IMG/VR virus record: IMGVR_UViG_3300037189_015965 | Location: 47,186-111,185 of that record | DNA length: 64,000 nt | Strand: one strand, 5' to 3' | DNA from: a virus | Shown: positions 47,661 to 55,819 of the stretch, one piece after another | Position numbering within the stretch: the stretch's first letter is position 1 | Layout: each line of letters starts with the position of its first letter | The notes under the pieces: generated by a model | What the model was told of the DNA's origin: nothing | Seen by the model: only the letters and a program-made list of their open reading frames with translations | The model's database searches: none | Position numbers and translations under genes: made by a program

Positions 47661-48880
47661 AAAAGATTTTAGAATTAGGTGATCACTACGTAAGTGATTT
47701 TATGAAGCCAGGCGCAGAAATGCGTGAAACAAAACCTTGGTCGCTTGATCTTTATCTTGACCAAACTATTGGTGCAGTCCGTCTTGATGGTGTTGCACCA
47801 TTGGACAAGATGTATGGACAATATTGGTATCGCAGTGGAACCAATGCAACCATGACTAAACTTCTTGGTGATGTTGTTGCAGAAATTACAAGCCGCACCA
47901 AGACACAAAGTGGTGATATCTGGCTTGATATTGCATGTAATGATGGCACATTGCTTCGTCAAGTTCCTGATTACATGACAAAGGTTGGTATTGATCCTGC
48001 TGATGATAGTTTCTTGGCAGAAAGCACCAAACATGCAAAAGTAATTCAAGACTTCTTTACAAAGGATGCTTGGAACCGCCTTGGTCTTGGACCAGATGCA
48101 AAGGCAAAGGTTATTACTTGCATTGCAATGTTCTATGACCTTGATAACCCACGTCCATTTATTCGTGATGCACATGATATTCTCACAGATGATGGTGTAT
48201 TTGTTCTACAAATGAGTTATACACCACTTATGTTGAAGCAGTTGGCATTTGATAACATTTGCCATGAACACGTGTATTATTACGATTTGAACAGCATCAA
48301 GAAGTTGTTTGAAAGTGAAGGATTCGTTCTTCGTGATTGCACACTTAATGACGCTAACGGTGGTTCATTCCGTGTAACATTCCAAAAAGATACTGCTGAT
48401 GAAAAGACATTTGCTACACGCCAGATTCGTGACGTTTGTGAAATGCGTATTGCCGCTACCATACAATATGAAAATGCTTGGTGGAATATCACTGATGAAG
48501 ACCTTTGGAAAGAATTTGGTGAAAATATCTGGTCACTTAAAAAGCAAGTTCTTGATTTCTTACATCAAGCAAAGGCAGAAGGTAAGAAGGTTTATGGTTA
48601 TGGTGCATCAACAAAGGGTAACACACTGTTGCAATTGTTTGGTATCACCCCTGACCTTGTAACTGCTATTGCTGAACGTAGTCCATATAAGTTTGGTTTG
48701 TTAACAGTTGGAACTAATATTCCAATTTGCAGTGAAGAAGAAATGAGAGCAGCAAATCCAGATTACTTGCTTGTTCTTCCTTGGCACTTTATTGATGAGT
48801 TCGTCAAGCGTGAACAGGACTTTATCGCCAAGGGCGGTAAGTTAGTAGTTCCTTGCCCAACATTCCAAGTTATTGGATAA
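47657..48880 (+). CDS. Sugar C-methyltransferase (SAM-dependent)
   Basis: A 407-residue protein with the three-part layout of NDP-hexose C-methyltransferases (TylC3/NovU type). The N-terminal part here lacks the usual Cys cluster. The SAM domain has WLDIACNDGTLL and VGIDPADDSF, and PLMLKQLAFDNICHEHVYYY is diagnostic. The C-terminal Rossmann domain has YGASTKGNTLLQLFGI and ends with LVVPCPTFQVI. Such enzymes methylate C3 or C5 of keto-sugars, for which the GMD product or a derivative would serve. Located in the glycan cluster. Confidence 0.9.
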   Translation: MKKILELGDHYVSDFMKPGAEMRETKPWSLDLYLDQTIGAVRLDGVAPLDKMYGQYWYRSGTNATMTKLLGDVVAEITSRTKTQSGDIWLDIACNDGTLLRQVPDYMTKVGIDPADDSFLAESTKHAKVIQDFFTKDAWNRLGLGPDAKAKVITCIAMFYDLDNPRPFIRDAHDILTDDGVFVLQMSYTPLMLKQLAFDNICHEHVYYYDLNSIKKLFESEGFVLRDCTLNDANGGSFRVTFQKDTADEKTFATRQIRDVCEMRIAATIQYENAWWNITDEDLWKEFGENIWSLKKQVLDFLHQAKAEGKKVYGYGASTKGNTLLQLFGITPDLVTAIAERSPYKFGLLTVGTNIPICSEEEMRAANPDYLLVLPWHFIDEFVKREQDFIAKGGKLVVPCPTFQVIG

Positions 48881-48884
48881 TAAC

Positions 48885-49802
48885 ATGGGTAATATTATAT
48901 TCTATAATCACTGGCATTATGGCGACCTCTTCTCTACACGAGGAGTGGTCGCTGACATTAAACGCCAACTACCAGATTATACATTTCATTATGCACACCG
49001 CAAAAACCCACGTGCAATTATTGATCTTGTAGAAACACTTGATAGTGAAGATTGCGAAAGTGTGCTAACAAGTGTTGACCAGTGGAAACGATTTGCAAAT
49101 GATGATGATACTATACTAATCAACACTTGGGTAGGTAGTTACATGGGTCTTTGGCCAAACACTCACCCAAGTTATATTAGTCACCATCGCATTTACCGTG
49201 AAATGTATGGCAATATTCGTCAAAACTTTGGCATTGATTTGCAATTAAGTGAAGATGTTTGGGATTATGTTCCAGAAATTAATTATAGTCATTATCATGA
49301 ACCTACTGCACAAATGCAAAAAGAATTGGTAGGAAATGTTTATCTTTTCTGTAACAGTGAAGTAGCAAGTAAGCAAAGCAGCATGGATAATATGAAAAGT
49401 ATTATTGAATATGTTGCTGACAATCACAAAGATGATACAATTGTTGCTACTGAAAGATTTGAAACAAAATGTCAAAATGTCATTTTCACAAGTGATTTGT
49501 TTACAACTTCATGTGATCTTTGTGATATTTCTCTTCTTTCAACAAAAGTAAATCTTATAGTTGGTAAGAATAGTGGACCATTCACTTATGCCAATACTAA
49601 ACAAAACTTGCTTGATAAGAATAAAGTATTTGTAAACTTTAGTCATAAGCCAGAAGATTTGTTGCCATATGGTCTTGACATTGCCGCAGATTTCCGCTTT
49701 AGTAATACAACATTTGCAAGTCCTGCTGTTCGTATTATTGAACGTGCAATTGATGATATCAAGAACAATAAACAAACAAGCGGTTACCATATAGAAAAAT
49801 AA
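48885..49802 (+). CDS. Heptosyltransferase-like protein
   Basis: A 305-residue protein starting MGNIIFYNHWHYGDLFSTRG. The first strand-loop-helix (HYGDLFSTRGVVADIKRQLP) resembles the start of GT-B glycosyltransferases of the heptosyltransferase/ADP-heptose type (GD-L-T). The C-terminal NLIVGKNSGPFTYANTKQN resembles the donor-site loop of that family. The start ATG at 48885 is favoured over an in-frame TTG. Assignment to a glycosyltransferase is moderately supported and is consistent with context. Confidence 0.75.
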   Translation: MGNIIFYNHWHYGDLFSTRGVVADIKRQLPDYTFHYAHRKNPRAIIDLVETLDSEDCESVLTSVDQWKRFANDDDTILINTWVGSYMGLWPNTHPSYISHHRIYREMYGNIRQNFGIDLQLSEDVWDYVPEINYSHYHEPTAQMQKELVGNVYLFCNSEVASKQSSMDNMKSIIEYVADNHKDDTIVATERFETKCQNVIFTSDLFTTSCDLCDISLLSTKVNLIVGKNSGPFTYANTKQNLLDKNKVFVNFSHKPEDLLPYGLDIAADFRFSNTTFASPAVRIIERAIDDIKNNKQTSGYHIEK

Positions 49803-49805
49803 AAT

Positions 49806-50783
49806 ATGTATAGATTTTTATTCGTTAACACACGTGAAGCAAATTGTTCCATTTATGAAAAAGGTTTAACTTTTTACGAAATCAATGAAGACTCTGACCA
49901 ATGGCATATGGATTATGTAGAAGCAAACTTTCTTGATCGCAATGCCTTGAATAATGGAATAATCAAACTTATTGATGGTCAACAACCACCACAATACGAT
50001 ATAATTATATGGAATTACCATCCTTATACAATGCGTGAAATGGAACGTATTGACTGTACACAGTTTTACAAAATTCCAAGTTTACATTATTGCATGGTTG
50101 TTGAAGAAATACGTGATGATGCTAATCCAGTTGTAGACAATGTTCCAGATAGTTTTAATGGTTATATTGTATTAGATCCAACTAAAAATTTTGGAAATCC
50201 ACGGTTTCATCATTATCCACGTGTATTACCTAAAATTCTACCAGGTTACAAATATGTCCCAGAAGTTCCCGTCATTGGTTGTTATGGTTATGTAACAGTA
50301 GATAAAGGATTTGACCTTATTGTCAAGGCAGCAAGTGAAGAATTTGAAAAATCTATAGTGCGTATTAATCTTCCACAAGCAGCATATAGTGACCAAAACA
50401 AATCACTATTAAATCAAGTTCTTCAACAATGTCGTGCCGCAGCACGTGACAATGTTGAATTACAAATAACACATAATTTCTACAGCAACGATGAACTTAT
50501 AGATTGGTGCAGTCGTAATACCGTAAATGCTTTCTTCTATCAACGTCATATTTTAGGCATTGCGGCTGCACCTGACCAAGCAATTGCAAGTGGTCGTCCT
50601 ATTGCTGTAAGTAACAACCCTACATTCCGTCATGTTTTACAATACCAAAAACCATATCCAGAAATGAGTTTACGTGAAACAATTGAGAATGGTGTTGATT
50701 ATGTGAGAAAATTACAAGAAGATTGGAGCAAAGAACGTTGTATCCAAAGATTAACAGAAATTATATTTGACGGTGAGGAATAA
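49806..50783 (+). CDS. Glycosyltransferase-like protein, paralogue 1
   Basis: A 325-residue protein. The C-terminal half has VIGCYGYVTVDKGFDLIVKA, WCSRNTVNAFFYQRHILGIA and APDQAIASGRPIAVSNNPTF, i.e. the GT-B donor-domain layout in which the usual EGFP-like acidic loop is replaced by an AAPDQAIASGRP loop. The genes at 51746 and 52723 are paralogues. The N-terminal half differs more (MYRFLFVNTREANCSIYEKG), as expected for different acceptors. Confidence 0.82.
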   Translation: MYRFLFVNTREANCSIYEKGLTFYEINEDSDQWHMDYVEANFLDRNALNNGIIKLIDGQQPPQYDIIIWNYHPYTMREMERIDCTQFYKIPSLHYCMVVEEIRDDANPVVDNVPDSFNGYIVLDPTKNFGNPRFHHYPRVLPKILPGYKYVPEVPVIGCYGYVTVDKGFDLIVKAASEEFEKSIVRINLPQAAYSDQNKSLLNQVLQQCRAAARDNVELQITHNFYSNDELIDWCSRNTVNAFFYQRHILGIAAAPDQAIASGRPIAVSNNPTFRHVLQYQKPYPEMSLRETIENGVDYVRKLQEDWSKERCIQRLTEIIFDGEE

Positions 50784-50784
50784 A

Positions 50785-51753
50785 ATGAAAACGGCAGTTG
50801 TAGTAGGTGCAGGTGGATTTATTGGTAGTCATGTTGCCAAACGTTTAAAGACTGATGGATATTGGGTTCGTGGTGTTGATTTAAAACAACCAGAATTTGC
50901 ATCAAGTGCATGTGATGAGTTCTACATCAGTGATTGTCGCAATCCAAACGTCGTTAATTTTATCATTGGTCGTAAAGTTGACCGTGTATTTCAGCTTGCT
51001 GCTGACATGGGTGGTGCTGGTTATATCAATGCTGGTATTAATGATGCAGAAGTTATGACTAACAGTGCTAAAATTAATCTAAATGTTGTTGAAGCCGCAC
51101 ATCGTCATGGCGTAGAACAAGTATTTTTTAGTAGTAGTGCTTGTATTTACAACGAATTTAACCAATTAGACCCAGAAAATCCAGATTGCCGTGAACATAC
51201 TGCTTATCCTGCTCATCCAGATAGCGAATATGGTTGGGAAAAATTGTTTAGTGAACGTCTTTATCTTGCCTACAATCGTCAACATGGTATGCGTAATCGT
51301 ATAGCACGTTTTCATAATATATTTGGTGAATACGGCACTTGGCAAGGTGGCAAAGAGAAAGCACCAGCTGCTATTTGCCGCAAAATTGCAGAGGCAGAAG
51401 AAGGCGGCGAGATTGAAGTATGGGGTGATGGTAAACAAACTCGTAGTTTTCTACATATTGATGATTGTGTAGAAGGCATTATGCGTTTAATGGATAGTGA
51501 CTTTGAAGGTCCAATCAACATTGGTAGTGATTATCTTATTAGTATCAACGATCTTGTATTAACCGTAAGTGGTATTGCTGATAAAACAATAACAATTAAA
51601 CATATTGAAGGACCACAGGGTGTTCGTGGTCGTAATAGCAATAATGATTTAATTCGTGAAAAACTTGGTTGGGTTCCTACCCAAGATTTATACGGTGGCT
51701 TAAGCAAAACATATCACTGGATTGCAGAACAGGTAAAAAAAGCAAATGAATAA
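50785..51753 (+). CDS. GDP-mannose 3,5-epimerase-like enzyme
   Basis: A 322-residue extended short-chain dehydrogenase. GAGGFIG (8-14) binds NAD. SSSACIYN, YGWEKLFSE and GGKEKAPAAICRK contain the Cys, Tyr-x(3)-Lys and Lys residues used by GDP-mannose 3,5-epimerase (GME), and GDGKQTRSFLHIDDCVEGIM and PQGVRGRNSNNDLIREKLGW are diagnostic of that family. GME makes GDP-L-galactose and GDP-L-gulose from GDP-mannose. It shares the donor GDP-mannose with the GMD enzyme of this cluster. Start 50785 has GTGAGGAA upstream. Confidence 0.88.
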   Translation: MKTAVVVGAGGFIGSHVAKRLKTDGYWVRGVDLKQPEFASSACDEFYISDCRNPNVVNFIIGRKVDRVFQLAADMGGAGYINAGINDAEVMTNSAKINLNVVEAAHRHGVEQVFFSSSACIYNEFNQLDPENPDCREHTAYPAHPDSEYGWEKLFSERLYLAYNRQHGMRNRIARFHNIFGEYGTWQGGKEKAPAAICRKIAEAEEGGEIEVWGDGKQTRSFLHIDDCVEGIMRLMDSDFEGPINIGSDYLISINDLVLTVSGIADKTITIKHIEGPQGVRGRNSNNDLIREKLGWVPTQDLYGGLSKTYHWIAEQVKKANE

Positions 51754-52726
51754 CGCAAAGATATTATATGTTACTACACCAATTACTGATGAAAATGATC
51801 GTGGTAGATGTGGTGTTAGTTTAACTGGTTCGCTATTAGCAAATATTTTAGATACACATCCACTTTATAAAATTGAGACAATTTATACTGACAGTATTGA
51901 TGAGTGTAGCAAAAAGATATTAGATTACAAACCAAATTTAGTTATTTTTAATTTTCATAAAGGTGTAAATCCGTGGATTGAAAAAATGAGTCTACGTGGA
52001 TTATATCCAGATATTAAGTGTATTTGTATTGTTTATGATCAAGCCAAACAATTTGCTGAACAATGGAATCCATATACGCATCCTATATGGCAATATATGA
52101 TGACATACGATGAAAGCGTTCCACATAATGAAGGTGTATTTGTTGTAAATCATTTACCTGCAAAAACACCAACAGTAGAATATGTTGAACAAGGTATTCC
52201 TGTAATTGGGTGGCAAGGATTTCCAGCACCATGGAAGGGCGTTCATAGAATAGCAGCACAAGTTCAACATGAATTCGATGAAGCTATTATACGACTGCAC
52301 ATGCCAGATGGTTTCTTTACACAACCAAAAAATACATATGGTCCACAAATTCTTGCACAAGTAAATTCTATTATCACCAAACCTGGTATTAAAGTAGAAG
52401 TAAGCAATGATTGGTTAGATGAGCAAGGTATTGTAAATTGGCTTGCACAAAATACAGTCAATTGTTACTTCTATGATTATCTTGATGGTGCTGGCATGAG
52501 TGGTAGTATTGATTATGCCATTGCTGCTCGTCGCCCTATTGCAATTACTAAAAGCCATCAGTTTAAGAGTTATTGGAATTTAGAACCAACTATTATTGTT
52601 GAAAATTCATCATTGAAACAAATTATAGCAAACGGAACTAAATCATGGGAACCAGTTTACAAAAGATTTACACCAGAACAGATACATGAAGACTTTACTA
52701 AAATATTCAAAAGGATTGGGTTATGA
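51746..52726 (+). CDS. Glycosyltransferase-like protein, paralogue 2
   Basis: A 326-residue protein with VIGWQGFPAPWKGVHRIAAQ, HEFDEAIIRLHMPDGF, WLAQNTVNCYFYDYLDGAGM and SIDYAIAARRPIAITKSHQF, aligning with paralogues 1 and 3 across the donor half. This copy is the most diverged around the loop. Overlaps gme by 8 nt and the next gene by 4 nt, so it is firmly part of the operon. Substrate unknown. Confidence 0.82.
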   Translation: MNNAKILYVTTPITDENDRGRCGVSLTGSLLANILDTHPLYKIETIYTDSIDECSKKILDYKPNLVIFNFHKGVNPWIEKMSLRGLYPDIKCICIVYDQAKQFAEQWNPYTHPIWQYMMTYDESVPHNEGVFVVNHLPAKTPTVEYVEQGIPVIGWQGFPAPWKGVHRIAAQVQHEFDEAIIRLHMPDGFFTQPKNTYGPQILAQVNSIITKPGIKVEVSNDWLDEQGIVNWLAQNTVNCYFYDYLDGAGMSGSIDYAIAARRPIAITKSHQFKSYWNLEPTIIVENSSLKQIIANGTKSWEPVYKRFTPEQIHEDFTKIFKRIGL

Positions 52727-53730
52727 CCTATAAATTTGCACTTATAAACAAAGATCGTGGTGCTTGTAGTATGAGCACTATTGGTAGAATGTTGCATAAT
52801 GTTCTTAAAGACGGTGCAAATTATACTATGGATTATTTTGAAACAAATGATTTAGATATATCCGCACTTAATAATGGCAAAGTTATTCATCGTGGTAAAG
52901 AGAAAGAACCATATGATGCATATTTCTTTAACTATCATATTTCCACTATGCGTGACCAAAGCGGTGTGCGTAGTGAAATGATTTGTAAGAACTTGCCAGG
53001 TATGAAGTTCTGCTTTCATTTTGAAGGATTTCCAAACAATCCATATGCTGGTTTAGAAGGTGTAAACATTGATGATTTTGATGCTTATTTTTGGGTAGAC
53101 CCAACCGCTGATTTTCATGACAAGCGTTTCTATGCTTTCCCACGTCCACTTGGCACAGCAAAAGTTCAGCCATATGTAGAAAAAGAAATACCAGTTATTG
53201 GAACTTATGGTTTAGCTGGTCACGGTAGAAATCTGGGTAATCTTGTTCGTGCAGTTAATGAAGAATTTGATCGTGCAATCATTCGTATGAACTATGCACC
53301 TGGTAGTTACTATGGTGATGTTGGCGGTTATGCTCGTATGGAAGTTGCTACACAGTGTTTACCTATTGCAAAACCTGGCATTGAAATACAACTTACTGAA
53401 AATTATTTTAGTGATCAAGAATTATTAGAATGGTTGTCACAGAATACACTTAACGTATTTTTCTATGCTCGTAATACAACTGGTATCAGTAGTGCAACTG
53501 ACCAAGCACTTATGGTTGGTAGACCAATGTTATGCAGTGGTGACCATGCTTTCCGTCACATTCAACAGTATATTCCACAATATCCACAAACAAGTTTTAA
53601 GCAAGCAATTGAAATTGGTGTTGAACAGGTTGCTAAAATGCAACAAGCATGGAATGGTGAATCATGCAAGAAACGTTTTGCTGAAATCTTGTTTGATGAA
53701 AACGGTAAATTAAAACCGAAGCATGGCTAA
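52723..53730 (+). CDS. Glycosyltransferase-like protein, paralogue 3
   Basis: A 335-residue protein closest to paralogue 1: VIGTYGLAGHGRNLGNLVRA, NEEFDRAIIRMNYAPGSYYG, WLSQNTLNVFFYARNTTGIS and ATDQALMVGRPMLCSGDHAF, end YPQTSFKQAIEIGVEQVAKM. The three paralogues probably act in sequence on one glycan. Its end overlaps the convergent reductase gene by 21 nt. Confidence 0.83.
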   Translation: MTYKFALINKDRGACSMSTIGRMLHNVLKDGANYTMDYFETNDLDISALNNGKVIHRGKEKEPYDAYFFNYHISTMRDQSGVRSEMICKNLPGMKFCFHFEGFPNNPYAGLEGVNIDDFDAYFWVDPTADFHDKRFYAFPRPLGTAKVQPYVEKEIPVIGTYGLAGHGRNLGNLVRAVNEEFDRAIIRMNYAPGSYYGDVGGYARMEVATQCLPIAKPGIEIQLTENYFSDQELLEWLSQNTLNVFFYARNTTGISSATDQALMVGRPMLCSGDHAFRHIQQYIPQYPQTSFKQAIEIGVEQVAKMQQAWNGESCKKRFAEILFDENGKLKPKHG

Positions 53731-54507
53731 TTCTAAACCAAGTAGTGGCAGATTATAACTTTTTAATCTGTCATTGCTTCCAGTATAATTTTTATTACTA
53801 GTGTCTAATACTTGCACTTTTTTATAATCAAGCATTTTAATATCACAGAATAATTTTGCAAGTTGACTTAATTTATATTTCTGCTCATAAACACAGTTTA
53901 TTGCTTTATGTTGCATTTTATTATCTAAAATTAAATCTATTACGGTTGGTAAATCTTCTAAATTAAAATAATCATATTCACGATCTTCATTGATTGTAAA
54001 TGTTGGTTCATTCAGCAAACGATTAAAGAAACGATTACCTTCTGTATAATGTGCTACTCCGAATAAAAGAAGTGTATAAAAAGATGGTAGATTATGAATA
54101 GCACGAGATATATCGTTTTTAACACGATCATAAGGAGCAGTAGGCTCCACATATAAGGCATCATCTTCATCAGCATATTTGATGTCTCGTCCACTATCAT
54201 ACTCCAAGCCAGTTCCAAGATTAATAAATTGTTGAAACTTATCACGATTACTTAATAGATTTTGCCAAATTTTCCAGTTTCGTTCATATACTTCTGGATT
54301 ATCACTGCGAACTAATTCACGACCCCATAATGCAGTATGAATTACTGCGTTACATGGATTTGCAGTAAAGAAATTTTTAACACTTTCAGCATCTTCTAAA
54401 TCACAAACACCACGATGTAATTGTATAACTTGATGACCATATTCGGTATAATATTTGCACAAATAACTGCCAATAAACCCGTTGCTTCCTGTGATTAAAA
54501 TTTTCAT
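53710..54507 (-). CDS. NAD(P)-dependent sugar reductase/epimerase
   Basis: A 265-residue Rossmann-fold protein: ITGSNGFIGSYLCKYY (GxxGxxG), TALWGRELVRSDNPEVYERN, INLGTGLEYDSG and the catalytic Y-DRVK (Tyr-x(3)-Lys). Length and pattern are like dTDP-4-dehydrorhamnose reductase or GDP-fucose synthase relatives, so reduction of a 4-keto sugar made by the GMD is plausible. It is the only leftward gene of the glycan cluster and shares an intergenic promoter region with the rightward methyltransferase. It is more AT-rich than its neighbours. Confidence 0.85.
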   Translation of the reverse strand: MKILITGSNGFIGSYLCKYYTEYGHQVIQLHRGVCDLEDAESVKNFFTANPCNAVIHTALWGRELVRSDNPEVYERNWKIWQNLLSNRDKFQQFINLGTGLEYDSGRDIKYADEDDALYVEPTAPYDRVKNDISRAIHNLPSFYTLLLFGVAHYTEGNRFFNRLLNEPTFTINEDREYDYFNLEDLPTVIDLILDNKMQHKAINCVYEQKYKLSQLAKLFCDIKMLDYKKVQVLDTSNKNYTGSNDRLKSYNLPLLGLELAMLRF

Positions 54508-54559
54508 AACCGAATAATATCCTACTATATAATCTATAGCAATATTTAACGGACACCTT

Positions 54560-55291
54560 ATGACACCTCAAGAAAGCCATGCCCATAGTCTTGTAACATT
54601 AAATTATTTGTCTATTTTAGAAGATTATCTTATGGGATTAGATAATATTTGTGTAATGGGTGCTGGTATGGGTTATGATGCTGTATGGTGGGCATCACTA
54701 ACAAGTCCAGAAGGACGCAAGTATAATTTTAATGTAACTGCTGTGGAAATAGCACCACCATACAACTTACAAACAGTACAAGGTATGAAATGGATATTTG
54801 AAGATTTTGCAACAGTTGAACTATCACCACAAGACCTTATATGGTGTCACAATGTATTACATCATGCAATGGACCCAGTTGGAACACTATTTCATTGGCA
54901 TAAATTGTTACGAAAAGATGGATTATTAATAGTTGAAATTCCATATTCACTTTCCATAAGTGAACATATTCAACACAATACAATTAATGTTAATATGACA
55001 AGCGGTATGTATCATGTTTACACTATGAGCAGTCTTATTGTTCAATTAGCAAGTGCTGGTTTTGATTGTCGTGATGCACATTTTCAATTGGATAAACAAA
55101 ATGGTTGGTTACGTGCTGCTGTATATAAAACAGATGATGAACCACGTATGTATAATAGTTTATATGAATTAAAAGAAACAAATAGACTTCCCTATTGTTT
55201 AGATGCTAAACTAAATGGTATTGATAATTTTGACGAAAAAGATTTAGTATTAGAATGGATAGACCGTTCACAAAGTTTCTTATCATTATGA
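54560..55291 (+). CDS. SAM-dependent methyltransferase
   Basis: A 243-residue class I methyltransferase fold: ICVMGAGMGYDAVWWASLTS is the SAM-binding loop, followed by TAVEIAPPYNLQTVQG, then LIWCHNVLHHAMDPVGTLFH and LRKDGLLIVEIPYS (post-I and motif IV/VI). The end EWIDRSQSFLSL is variable. It lies at the end of the glycan cluster, so O- or C-methylation of a sugar is likely, but a small-molecule or protein target is possible. The ATG follows GGACACCTT. Confidence 0.85.
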   Translation: MTPQESHAHSLVTLNYLSILEDYLMGLDNICVMGAGMGYDAVWWASLTSPEGRKYNFNVTAVEIAPPYNLQTVQGMKWIFEDFATVELSPQDLIWCHNVLHHAMDPVGTLFHWHKLLRKDGLLIVEIPYSLSISEHIQHNTINVNMTSGMYHVYTMSSLIVQLASAGFDCRDAHFQLDKQNGWLRAAVYKTDDEPRMYNSLYELKETNRLPYCLDAKLNGIDNFDEKDLVLEWIDRSQSFLSL

Positions 55292-55298
55292 GGATAAA

Positions 55299-55490
55299 AT
55301 GACAACAGACGAATTATTAGAAAAAATGTTAATTGCTATGGAAAAGATGATTGATGCACAGGATGATATGTGGGAAGAAGAAAAGTATAGTAATTATAGA
55401 CATCGCAATCAAATTCGTGAAGAGGTTTTCTTACCTGCAAAAGAAGAATTTAAAAGTTTATTGATTGACGTAATAAAAAGTGTTAAATAA
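55299..55490 (+). CDS. Small helical protein, paralogue of the 12.5-kb gene
   Basis: A 63-residue all-helical protein, MTTDELLEKMLIAMEKMIDA, aligning with the 12502-12723 gene over IDAQDDMW and the helix with IREEVFLPAKEEFKSLL. The two copies lie on opposite strands 43 kb apart. Function unknown. Ribosome-binding site GAGGATAAA. Confidence 0.78.
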   Translation: MTTDELLEKMLIAMEKMIDAQDDMWEEEKYSNYRHRNQIREEVFLPAKEEFKSLLIDVIKSVK

Positions 55491-55493
55491 TAT
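55465..55493 (+). promoter_or_regulatory. Promoter for the structured RNA
   Basis: TTGACG (55465-55470), 17-bp spacer, TAATAT (55488-55493), inside the end of the small helical gene. Transcription is predicted to start near 55500 and to end at the terminator at 55686. Confidence 0.6.
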
Positions 55494-55499
55494 TATCAG

Positions 55500-55686
55500 T
55501 TTATAAATTTATTCTATAACCACTCCTGTGAGAGTGTGTCCAACTAACGGAATACGTTTTTTATTGATCTTTTAACTAGCTTAACCCCCCAATTCAACTC
55601 GTTGGGTTGGTCTCATCATCCGATGATGGCTACTTTAAAAACCTCTGCCTCTGGTGTAACTAACATGGGCCACGCAGAGGTTTTTT
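55500..55686 (+). ncRNA. Candidate free-standing structured small RNA (about 185 nt)
   Basis: No gene occupies the 236 bases between the small helical gene and tRNA-Ala. The stretch has a promoter (55465-55493), three hairpins and a terminator. The hairpins are CACTC/GAGTG (521-536 within the 55-kb numbering, i.e. 55521-55536), CCCAA/TTGGG (55588-55606) and CATCATC/GATGATG (55614-55628). It lies directly before a tRNA, like the stable RNAs C and D in the T4 tRNA cluster. No known RNA family is recognised. Confidence 0.6.
55640..55686 (+). terminator. Rho-independent terminator of the structured RNA
   Basis: AACCTCTGC (55640-55648) and GCAGAGGTT (55674-55682) pair over 9 bp and end in TTTTTT (55681-55686). 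The loop is large (25 nt) and may fold itself through TGG/CCA. Confidence 0.8.
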
Positions 55687-55687
55687 A

Positions 55688-55716
55688 TTGACAAGTATAA
55701 TATATGAATATATATT
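55688..55716 (+). promoter_or_regulatory. Promoter of tRNA-Ala
   Basis: TTGACA (55688-55693) abuts the terminator T run; TATATT (55711-55716) follows after 17 bp. The tRNA begins 11 nt after the -10. Confidence 0.72.
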
Positions 55717-55726
55717 ATTATCCTGT

Positions 55727-55800
55727 GGGGAATTAGGCTAGTGGAAAACCGCCGCCTTTGCAAGGCGGATTCATCAGTTCGACTCTGATATTCTCCACCA
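55727..55800 (+). tRNA. tRNA-Ala (anticodon TGC)
   Basis: The acceptor stem GGGGAAT pairs with ATTCTCC and contains the G3-U70 wobble, the identity element of tRNA-Ala. The anticodon stem CCGCC/GGCGG carries the loop TTTGCAA, giving anticodon TGC. The T arm ATCAG-TTCGACT-CTGAT is canonical, and the discriminator A and CCA are encoded. The D stem has a weak pair. Phage genes here use many GCA codons, which this tRNA reads. Confidence 0.93.
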
Positions 55801-55819
55801 ACATCAACAAGGTAATAAC

